Shown here: positions 26,858-37,100 of the stretch, piece by piece | Layout of the letters: each line of letters starts with the position of its first letter | Position numbering within the stretch: position 1 is the stretch's first letter | NCBI GenBank assembly: GCA_020633515.1 | Contig: JACKDM010000010.1 | Coordinates: 1-64,000, forward strand | Reading direction: 5' to 3' | Origin: Myxococcales bacterium | GTDB taxonomy: Bacteria > Myxococcota > Bradymonadia > UBA7976 > UBA1532 | DNA: 64,000 nt | Program-made: the position numbers and the translations under genes | The notes under the pieces: model-generated | The model's database searches: none | The model's input: only the letters and a program-made list of their open reading frames with translations | What the model was told of the DNA's origin: nothing

Positions 26858-28018
26858 TCAGGCAGCAGTCAAGCGCTCCTCCATGAACGCGAGCAGGCGC
26901 TTCGCGCGGGCGTCCCAGGTGAGATCGGCGGCGCGGGCGCGGGCGGCGGCGCCGAGGCGGGCGCGCAGCGCTTCGTCGGTGAGGGCGGCGGTGAGCGCGT
27001 CGACATAGGCGGCGCGGTCGTCGGGGCGGACGCGCAGGCTGTTGACGTCATGGATGAGCAGCTCGGCGGTGTCGGGCGTGTCGCCGACGACGAGGACGCG
27101 GCCGGCGGCGAGGTACTGGAAGGTCTTGATCGGGAGCACGGTGTTGCCGAACTCGGCGAGCGGGCGGGCGCTGGGTGGGATGGTGACGATCTCGCCGGCC
27201 ATGAGCGCGCGGGCGAAGGCTTCGCCGGTGAGGTAGCCGGGCAGGATCGCGCCGAGCTCGCGGGCGCGTTCGACGAGGGGCTGCGCTTCGGCGGTGTCGA
27301 TGGCGCCGGCGAGGATGAGCTGGGTGCCGTGGGGCATGTGCTCGTAGGCGTCGAGGAGCAGGTCGATCTGCTTGAAGGGCGCGATGCGGCCGGCATAGAC
27401 GATGGTGGGCTTCTCGGGCAGGCCGAGCTCGGCGCGGGCCTCGGCGGGGGTGACGAGGCGGGCGAAGGCGTGGTCGTCGTAGCCGTTGTAGATGGTGCGG
27501 AGCTTCTCGGGGGGGAGGCCCTCTTCTTCGAAGCTGCGGCGGCTGTAGTCGGAGTGGGTGACGATGCCGAGGAAGCCGGGGCGGCGCGCGGCGAGGCGGA
27601 GCGGCCAGCGGGCGAGCGGGTACTGGCGGATGAGGGGGCGGTAGGTTTCGAAGAGCACCGGGCGGCGGCGGGCGAGCGCGGGCAGCATGGGGAGGACGAG
27701 GCGGCTGTAGAGGAGATCGAAGCGGCGATCGGTGGAGTCGATCGCGGCGAGCGCGGCCTGCGCGGGCTTGTCGATGGCGCGGACGCGGCTGACGGTGCCG
27801 GGGAGCAGGTGGAGCGCGAAGCCGCAGGTGGTGCGGTAGCGCTCTATCAGCGCGGCGCGGAGTTCTTCGGGGTCGGGGCGGGGGCCGCGGGCGGGCACGG
27901 GGAGGAAGAGCTCGACGTCGGCGCCCTGGCGGGCGAGCGCGGAGAGCGTCGAGACGACCTGGACGGTGGCCGTGTCGAGGCTGGGCATGGGTTCGTCGGT
28001 GACGCAGGCGATGCGCAT
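26858..28018 (-). CDS. GT4-family glycosyltransferase
   Basis: A 386-residue GT-B fold enzyme. The N-terminal domain starts 'MRIACVTDEPMPSLDTATVQVVSTLSAL'. The second domain has 'PTIVYAGRIAPFKQIDLLLDAYEHM', 'LAGAIDTAEAQPLVERARELG', 'ILPGYLTGEAF' and the sugar-nucleotide region 'ARPLAEFGNTVLPIKTFQYLAAGRVLVVGD', the variant of the E-x7-E loop found in GT4 enzymes. The start is the ATG with AGGAG upstream. The acceptor is unknown, and no capsule or LPS cluster surrounds it, so it is an isolated glycosyltransferase. A 12-bp tandem repeat lies in its upstream region. Confidence 0.88.
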   Translation of the reverse strand: MRIACVTDEPMPSLDTATVQVVSTLSALARQGADVELFLPVPARGPRPDPEELRAALIERYRTTCGFALHLLPGTVSRVRAIDKPAQAALAAIDSTDRRFDLLYSRLVLPMLPALARRRPVLFETYRPLIRQYPLARWPLRLAARRPGFLGIVTHSDYSRRSFEEEGLPPEKLRTIYNGYDDHAFARLVTPAEARAELGLPEKPTIVYAGRIAPFKQIDLLLDAYEHMPHGTQLILAGAIDTAEAQPLVERARELGAILPGYLTGEAFARALMAGEIVTIPPSARPLAEFGNTVLPIKTFQYLAAGRVLVVGDTPDTAELLIHDVNSLRVRPDDRAAYVDALTAALTDEALRARLGAAARARAADLTWDARAKRLLAFMEERLTAA

Positions 28019-28082
28019 CGGCGGGCTCCTGGCGGCGCGCGGGGTGCCGGGGCCGCTACCACGGCGGCGGCACGGGCGCAAG

Positions 28083-28142
28083 CAACGGTTGCAGCGACGC
28101 TCGCGGTAACGGTCGCAGCGACGGTCGCTGCAACGGTCGCGG
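28083..28142. repeat. Five tandem 12-bp repeats in a divergent promoter region
   Basis: Five consecutive 12-bp units, consensus (C/T)(A/G)ACGGTCGC(A/G/T)G, run from 28083 to 28142 (for example TAACGGTCGCAG at 28107). They lie between the divergent glycosyltransferase (start 28018) and membrane protein (start 28269) genes. They could be operator sites for a multimeric regulator or simply a minisatellite. Confidence 0.85.
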
Positions 28143-28268
28143 GTGATGACTTCGAGCAGCAACGGTGGCGAGCGCGGTCTGCAAGCGGCGTGCGCGCAGT
28201 GTTTGCGCTTGCGCGGCGCAGGAGCGCGGGTGATCGTCGCGCGCGCCGCAAATACAGGGGACCCGGTC

Positions 28269-29696
28269 ATGCTCGATCCGCTCGATGGCTTCATCAACAC
28301 CCGCGACGACTTCGCCGACGCGCCGCCGCCGCCGCCGCAGCGGCGCCCGGTGGCGAACCCGCGGCTGCCGGCCGACGCGGGGCTGTCGGTGCTCGGGGTG
28401 CTGATGCAGACGGCGGGCGGGGCGCTGGCGCTGCTGGCGCTGGTGATGGGGATCGGGGGCATGATCACGGTGCGGTCGCCGATCGCGCTGGTCTTCGCGC
28501 TGCTGTGCGCGGTGCGCTCCGGGTTGCAGATGCAGGCGGGCACGCAGCTCGCGCTGCACGGGGTCGGGGCGGCGCGCAAGCTCTGGATCTACATCGGCGG
28601 ATCGGTGGTGCAGACAGGGCTGGTGGTGGCGCTGTTGGCGGTCTGGTTCGACGCGGTGGAGCCGATGGCGCTCGGGCTGCTCGCGGCGCTGCTGCTCGCG
28701 TGGCCGGTGGTGCTGGTGGTGCTGACGCGGCGGCCCGACTTCGCGGCGGCGCTGCGGGTGACCGACGAGGCCGGGTCGGACCGGCTGCTGCCGGAGGATC
28801 GCGGCATGACCGCGCTCGGGCTGTTGATGTTCGCGGGGGGCGCGGTGGTGCTGCCGATGATGCTGGCGATGATCGCGGCGTTCGTGATGCAGCTCGCGGC
28901 GGGCGGCTTCGCGGCGCTGATCGGGATGGGGGTCGTGGGGCTGTTCGCGCTGCGGGCGGGGTACGGCGGGTACGCGGGCCTCGTCGCGCTGCGGTCGCGC
29001 GACCCGCACCGGCTGCACGAGGCGTTCGAGCGCTACCAGAAGGCGGCGACGGCCTCGGCGGTCTTCGCGGGGTTGTTCTGGCTGGTGGTGGCGCTGTTCG
29101 CGGGCGGGGCGGGGCTGTTGAGCTTCGTGGTCGTGCTGCCGGTGCTCTTCGCGCTGCACGCCTGGCCGCGGGCGCTGCGGCTGTACTTCGAGCGCAACCT
29201 GCCCGAGGGGACCTACTCCGACGAGCGGCTCCCGATCCTGCGCCGGCCGCGCGACGCGGGGCTGACCGGGCTCGGCGCGGTGCTGCTCGCCTCGGGCGCG
29301 GTGTGGCTGGTGTCGTCGATCACCGGGCTCCTGCTGTCGACCGACGACGTCCCGGTCATGTTCGCCGCGGCGGTGAGCGAGGCGCACTGGACGGGGCCGG
29401 TGGCGAGCGCGGTGACGCTGGTGGCGGGGTGGTGCCTGTTCACGATGAACCGCTTCTACCGGCTGGCGGCGGTGGGGTACGGCGCGATCGGCGGCGGGCT
29501 CGCGGTCTTCGGGGTGATCCAGACGGCGGCGGTCTTCGACGAGGTCGGCGTGATGGGGCAGCAGTGGGTGGGGCTGATGGTGATCCAGCTCTGCGTGGCG
29601 CTGGTGCTGCCGCTGCTGACGCTGTGGGTGGGGCTGCGCCACGAGGAGGTGGGCGACGAGGTCGCCGACCAGGAGCTGGTGACCGCGTTCGATTGA
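28269..29696 (+). CDS. Polytopic membrane protein, unknown function
   Basis: A 475-residue protein with about twelve hydrophobic segments after a Pro-rich N-terminus (ADAPPPPPQRRPVANP). The ATG is preceded by AGGGGA. The protein seems to consist of repeated four-helix blocks beginning 'GLSVLGVLMQTAGGALALLAL', 'GMTALGLLMFAGGAVVLPMML' and 'GLTGLGAVLLASGAVWLV', an internal three-fold repeat of the motif G(L/M)(S/T)xLGxxLxxxGxxxLL. Short Arg/Asp loops lie between. No transporter signature is recognised. It precedes the kinase gene by 83 bases in the same direction. Confidence 0.8.
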   Translation: MLDPLDGFINTRDDFADAPPPPPQRRPVANPRLPADAGLSVLGVLMQTAGGALALLALVMGIGGMITVRSPIALVFALLCAVRSGLQMQAGTQLALHGVGAARKLWIYIGGSVVQTGLVVALLAVWFDAVEPMALGLLAALLLAWPVVLVVLTRRPDFAAALRVTDEAGSDRLLPEDRGMTALGLLMFAGGAVVLPMMLAMIAAFVMQLAAGGFAALIGMGVVGLFALRAGYGGYAGLVALRSRDPHRLHEAFERYQKAATASAVFAGLFWLVVALFAGGAGLLSFVVVLPVLFALHAWPRALRLYFERNLPEGTYSDERLPILRRPRDAGLTGLGAVLLASGAVWLVSSITGLLLSTDDVPVMFAAAVSEAHWTGPVASAVTLVAGWCLFTMNRFYRLAAVGYGAIGGGLAVFGVIQTAAVFDEVGVMGQQWVGLMVIQLCVALVLPLLTLWVGLRHEEVGDEVADQELVTAFD

Positions 29697-29779
29697 CGAT
29701 TGCGCCTTCCCCCGCGCGGAGTTGTGCCCGGGGGCGACCTCGGCCGATAATGACCCGAGTCCCTCCGTCGGAGTCGACG

Positions 29780-31288
29780 ATGGCCCGCGGCCCCGTCACC
29801 CGCGGGGCGTGTCCCGCCCCCGGCTGCACCCACACCGCCTCGCTCGCGCCCGGCGCGCGCTGCCCGGCCCACGATCGGCCGCTCGTCGACGTCGAGGTGC
29901 TGCGCGCCCACGGCGACGACCCGCTGATCGGGCGCTCGGTGGCGGGCGACTACGACCTCGTCGACATCATCGGCCGCGGCGCGATGGGCGCCGTCTATCG
30001 CGGCTGGCAGCGCTCGAAGCGGCGCACGGTCGCCGTCAAGGTCATCTCGGCCCGCGCCGCGCAGGCGCTCGACGAGCCGGTCAAGCGCTTCGTGATGGAG
30101 GCCCGCGCGCTCGCCGCGATGCCGCCGCACCCGGGCATCGTCGACATCTATGACTATGGCGAGGACGCCGGCCTGCTCTACATGGTGCTCGAGCTCGTCG
30201 CCGGGCCCTCGCTCAAGGAGTTCGGCCGCGCGCGCCGGCTGCCGCCGTGGCAGGTCGCCGAGATCGCGACCGGGGTCCTCGGCGCGCTCGGCGAGGCGCA
30301 CGAGGCGGGCGTCGTGCACCGCGACCTCAAGCCGAGCAACGTGGTGCTCTGCTCCGACGACCCGTTCGAGACGCGGGTCAAGGTGCTCGACTTCGGGGTC
30401 GCCAAGGTCTTCTGGCCCGACGACGCGCTCGTGCGCGAGGTCGTCACCCGCGCCGGCATGGCGCTCGGCACGCCGAAGTACATGTCGCCCGAGCAGGCCC
30501 GCGGGCAGACGGTCGGGCCGGGGAGCGACATCTACGCGCTCGGGGTGATGATGTACCGGCTGCTCTCGGGCGAGCTGCCGTTCGAGGGCGACAACGACCT
30601 GCGCATCCTCAAGGCCCACATCCTCGAGCCGCCGCCGCCCTGGCCCGAAGGCGTCGAGGTGCCGCCCGCGCTCGACGCGATCGTGCGCCGCGCGCTCGAG
30701 AAGCGGCCGATCGATCGCTTCCCGACGGCGGGCGCGATGGCGCGGGCGCTCAAGGAGATCCGCCCGACGCTCGGCGGCCCGGGCGGGGCGCGGGGCGAGC
30801 CGGGCGCGCGCGGCGGGTGGGATCCGACGCTCGCCGAGTTCAGCTCGACCCAGGTCGCCGCCGAGCTCGCCGGCGCGCCCGAGCACGGCGGGCCGGGGCA
30901 CCTGCGGGGCGCGGTGTTGATCGGGGTCGCGGTGCTGATGGGGGTCGTCGTCGGGCTGCTCGCGCTCTCGGCGGCGCCCGACGAGCCGTTCGCCGTCGCC
31001 GAGGCCGAGCCGAGCCGGGCAGAGCCGGCGAAGGCCGCGCCGGTCACCGCCGCGCGCCCGATCGAAGCCGCGCCGGCGACCGCCGACGAAGCGCTCGACG
31101 CCGCCCGCGCCGCCGCGCCGCGCGCCGGCGACGCCGCCGCCACCGCCGCCGCGCTCGAGACCGCGCTCCGCCTCACCGCCGACCCCGCCGCGCTCCGCGC
31201 CCGCGTGCGCGCCGACGCCGCCTTCGACGCCGTCCGCGAGGACGCGCGGGTCCTCGCGCTCATCGCCGATCCGACGGCGGATCCGTGA
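29780..31288 (+). CDS. Ser/Thr protein kinase with N-terminal zinc ribbon
   Basis: A 502-residue protein. I prefer the ATG at 29780 (CGGAG upstream) to the ATG ten codons earlier. A CxxxxC...C...H cluster at residues 11-31 probably binds zinc. The kinase domain (about 58-330) is complete: 'IIGRGAMGAVYRGW', Lys87, 'HRDLKPSN' with Asp182 and Asn187, DFG Asp204, 'GTPKYMSPEQARG'. A linker leads to a single membrane segment at about 375-396 and an Ala-rich C-terminal region of about 100 residues on the other side. It begins a four-gene plus-strand run with a TPR protein, a MopE lipoprotein and a pseudokinase-Hsp70 protein, all closely spaced. Confidence 0.93.
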   Translation: MARGPVTRGACPAPGCTHTASLAPGARCPAHDRPLVDVEVLRAHGDDPLIGRSVAGDYDLVDIIGRGAMGAVYRGWQRSKRRTVAVKVISARAAQALDEPVKRFVMEARALAAMPPHPGIVDIYDYGEDAGLLYMVLELVAGPSLKEFGRARRLPPWQVAEIATGVLGALGEAHEAGVVHRDLKPSNVVLCSDDPFETRVKVLDFGVAKVFWPDDALVREVVTRAGMALGTPKYMSPEQARGQTVGPGSDIYALGVMMYRLLSGELPFEGDNDLRILKAHILEPPPPWPEGVEVPPALDAIVRRALEKRPIDRFPTAGAMARALKEIRPTLGGPGGARGEPGARGGWDPTLAEFSSTQVAAELAGAPEHGGPGHLRGAVLIGVAVLMGVVVGLLALSAAPDEPFAVAEAEPSRAEPAKAAPVTAARPIEAAPATADEALDAARAAAPRAGDAAATAAALETALRLTADPAALRARVRADAAFDAVREDARVLALIADPTADP

Positions 31289-31358
31289 CAGACGCGACGG
31301 GATGGCGCATCATCTCCCTCTCGCGAACCGGCCGCTGCCCGCCATCGAGGAGAACGGC

Positions 31359-32278
31359 TTGACCCATCGACTTCCGAGGCTCGCCCGGCGGACCCTGCTC
31401 ACGCTGGCCGCCTGCCTCGCCGTCGGCGGCGCCCCCGTCCTGGCGTCCGCCCAGCAGGACGCCGCCGAGGCGGCCTATCGACAGGCCCGCGCCGCCTACA
31501 AGGCCGGCGACTACGACCTCGCCGTCCGCCACCTCCAGACCGCCTGGGCCGCGCGCCAGGAGCCGATCTTCCGCTTCCACATGGCCCGCAGCTACGAGGC
31601 CGCCGGCCGCTCCGAAGAGGCGATGCAGGCCGCGATCGACTTCATCTCGCTGCTCGCGGCCAAGGGCGGCGACGCCCAGGTCTACGGCGAGCCGCTGACC
31701 GAGGCGTGGCGCCTCGTCGAGCGCCTGCGCGCCGCCGGCAAGGGCGGCCCGCTCCGCGTCACCCTCCCCCCCGCGCAGGTCTGCCCCCAGCCGGTCGTCA
31801 CCCTCGGCAAGAAGCGCCTCTCCGCCGCTCGCGAAGGGCTCGGCTGGAAGGTCGAGGTCCCGCCGCTGATGAGCGCGGGCGGCGACCTGAGCATCCGCTG
31901 CGAGGGCTTCACCCACGCGCCGGTCGGCCCCTCGGTCAGCGACGCGATCTACCCGTGGGTCATCGGCGCCGGCATCGCCGCGACCGGGATCGGCGGCTAC
32001 TTCACGGCGCGGTACTTCGTCGCCGACGGCGAGCTCGGCGACGCGGAGCCGGTCGGCGATCAGGCCGCGCTCGGCGCGGCGGCGCGCGAGCAGACCCGCA
32101 CCCGCCAGCAGCGCGACGACTTCGGCGAGGCGGCCTTGATCTGGGGCGGGGTGGGCGTCGGGCTCATCGTGACCGGGGTCGTGATCGCGCTCGTCGACGA
32201 CGACGCGCCCGACGAGGTCGCGCTCGTGCCCGGCGTGACCGACGGCGGCGCGGCGGTGTGGTGGCAGGGGCGCTTCTG

Positions 32279-32279
<1 letters not shown>
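31359..32279 (+). CDS. Secreted TPR-like protein with two membrane segments
   Basis: A 306-residue protein. The TTG at 31359 has GAGGAG seven bases before it and starts a clear signal peptide ending ASAQQ; the ATG at 31302 would add 19 residues and lacks a ribosome site. The mature N-terminus is TPR-like ('AYRQARAAYKAGDYDLAVRH', 'FRFHMARSYEAAGRSEEAMQ'). A small beta domain with two Cys follows, then two hydrophobic segments at about residues 205-228 and 263-283. The pattern resembles myxobacterial PEGA/TPR proteins found beside Ser/Thr kinases, though no PEGA motif is present. Its stop overlaps the MopE gene start (TGATG). Confidence 0.75.
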
Positions 32280-34066
<1,787 letters not shown>

Positions 34067-34117
34067 GGCTGCCGATCGGGCGCGCGGTCACGCGCCCGCG
34101 GCGGTGACGGAGTGGGA

Positions 34118-37100
34118 GTGCCGACGAACACCGAAGCGCTGCGCTGCCCGGTCTGCGACCACCGCGAGGTCGGCGCCGTCGGCGCGCGCTGCCCCCGCGA
34201 CGGCGCGTGGCTCTTCGTCGACGAAGGCCCCCCCGACCCGCTCGTCGGCCAGATCCTCGACGGCCGCTTCGTCATCGTCGGCGTCGCCGGCAGCGGCCGC
34301 AGCGGCCGGATCTACCGCGCGCTGATGATCGAGGGCGGCAACGCAGGAGTACCCGAAGGTCTCTCGAGGCCGAGCGACGCCGAGATCGGCCCGCGGAGCG
34401 GCGCCGGGCGAAGCGCCGGGTCATTCGCGACCGGCTCCGAGGTCGCGCTCCGCGTGCTCCGCCCCGCGCTCGCCCGCGGCGCCGGCCTCGCCGAGAAGCT
34501 CGCCCGCAGCGTGCCCCGCCTCGCCGCCGTCGACCACCCCGGCGTCGTCGTGCCCTTCGCCGACTGGATCTCGGGCAACCTGCACTGCCAGGCCAGCGAG
34601 ATGGTGCACGGCAGCTCGCCCGCCACGCTGCACGGCGCCGATCCCCGCCGCTGGGTGCTGCTCTGCGCCGAGCTCTGCGCCGCGCTCGCCGCCGCCGCCC
34701 GCCGCGGCGTGCATCACCACCACCTCACCCCGCAGAAGATCCGCGTCGTCGAGCTGCACGACGGCACGCTCCTGCCCCGCGTCCTCGACTTCGGCCTCGC
34801 CGCGATCCCGCTCTCGACCTGGCAGGCGCTCGGCGTGCTCACCCCCATCGCCCGCCGCTTCATGGCGCCCGAGCTCGCCGAGATCCCCGGCGACGCCCGC
34901 GCCGACGTCTACTCGGTCGGGGTGCTGCTCTGGTGGCTGATGACCGACGGCCACCCCGAGGACGACAGCCGCCGCCCCGAGGCGCCGCAGGGCCTCGCCG
35001 CCATCGCCGACCGCGCCGCCGCCCGCGACCCCGCCGACCGCTACCCCGACGCCGACGCGCTCCGCGACGCGCTCCTCGCGCTCCTCGCCGCGCCCGAGGC
35101 GCTCTGGCAGGCCCCCACCGACCGCGCCGCCGCCGACGACGCCGACCCCGCCCTCGCGCCCTCGCCCTTCGTCGACTGCACCGCCTGCGCCTGGGCGCTG
35201 CACGCCCCCGGCCCGCAGTTCGACGCCGCCGTCGAGGCCATCGCCGCCCGCCTCGCCGCCGCCGGGCTCCTCGACAACACCCGCGAGCGCGTCTTCCGCC
35301 GCCTCATGGCCCGCGCCGACCTCCTCCTCTGCGACGCCGCCGCCGATCCGCCCCACGTCGCCCGGATCTGCCCCGACTGCGGCGCCACCCACTCCGTCCG
35401 CCTCGCCGCCATCGGCGCGCTCCGCCACTGCGCCACCTGCGGCCAGCGCCTCCCCGAGTCCAAGCTCGACGCCGTCATCCACCAGCGCCCCGCGCGCCCC
35501 GGCCACGCCGTCTTCGACCCCGGCAGCGGCGCGCTCCGCCTCGACCCCGTCGCCGTCTCCGCCCGCCTCGAGCTCGAAGGCCACTCCGCCCCCCTCCCCC
35601 GCCGCCCGGCCACCTTCCACCTCGCCGACCCCGCCGCCGGCCCGCTCCGCGTCACCGTCTCCCCCCGCCGCCGCCCCGCGCTCCCCGCCGGCTACATCCG
35701 CTGCGCCCCCGCCGACGCCCCCCCCGCGCTCGCCCCCGACCCCCGCCCGCTCGTCGAACCCGGCCACCTCGCCGACGTCCCCGTCGACGGCTGGCCCCCC
35801 GCGCTCGCCCCCGGCGACGCCCACGACTACACCGTCGCGCTCACCGCCGGCGACCAGCGCGCCGAGCTCCGCCGCTTCACCGTGCGCCCCCTCCCCCGCG
35901 TCCGCGCCTCGCTCGTCTTCGAAGGCGAAGCCCCCCGCGACATGGGCGACGCGCTCGTCACCGTCGCCCGCGGCGCGCCCTTCACCCTCACCCTCGTCGC
36001 CGACGCCGCGCTCCCCCCGCTCGACACCATCGGCATCACCCTCCAGGGCCAGGACGGCCGCTACACCGTCCCCCTCGAGATCCGCACCCACGACCGCCGC
36101 GCCACCGGCGTCCTCCCCCGCATCCCCGCCGGCCCCGCGCTCGCCTTCACCGGCCTCGTGCCCCGCGACCTCCCCGTCGGCCGCGACGTCCGCGCCGAGC
36201 TCGTCGCCCGCTTCCACGACACCCTCGGCCACATGCGCATCGCCGGCCGCTGGCGCGTCGGCGCCACCAGCTCCTCCGTCGCGCCCGTCCCCCCCGCGCT
36301 CGGCCTCGTCGTCGACGACCTCCCCCCAGTCGCCCTCACCCCCGAACGCGCCGTACCCGTCACCCTCGCCGGCGCCGTCGACCGCCGCGTCACCCTCGAG
36401 CTGCACGCCCGCGACCTCCCCGGCGTCGAGCTCAAGCTCAAGGCCGACGGCCCCCACATCGACGAGATGCTCACCTGCGTCGCCCGCGACGGCGCCCGCT
36501 CCACCTGGCGCGCCCGCGTCACCCTCGGCGAAGACACCCCCGGCCGCCTCACCGTCAGCGCCGACATCGGCCGCAGCCGCGTCACCTGGCCCTGCCACCT
36601 CATCGCCCCCCCCCGCGTCGAGGCCACGCTCGTCTGGGACGCCCGCCCCGACATGCCCTTCCGCCACCTCCTCGGCCCCGACCGCCCCCTCGCCATCGCC
36701 CGCCCCTGGCCCGGCGCCCGCGAAGCCCGCGTCCACCTCCGCGCCATCGGCTACCCCGTCGACCTCGCCGCCATCGACGCCCCCGAAGGCCAGAAGCCCG
36801 CCGACCTCGGCCCCCTCCGCCTCGACCCCCACGAATGGCAGGCGCTCACCCTCGGCATCGGCGGCGAGCTCCGCCTCCGCGTCGCCGGCGTGCACGGCGG
36901 CCGCCCCGCCGTCGACCTCATCCGCCTCGCCCGCCCCATCACCGCCACCCAGCCGCTCCAGCTCGTCGAAGGCGACGTCATCGCCATCGACCAGGTCACC
37001 GCCGGCCAGGTCGAGACCCGCCGCCTCCACCTCTCCAACGCCCTCCCCGAACCCCTCCACCTCGCCGCCGTCACCACCGACGGCCTCCCCTGGATCCAGA

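Noticed and set aside
28083..28142. Tandem repeats as a CRISPR array
   Set aside because: Units are 12 bp with no spacers and no cas genes are nearby.
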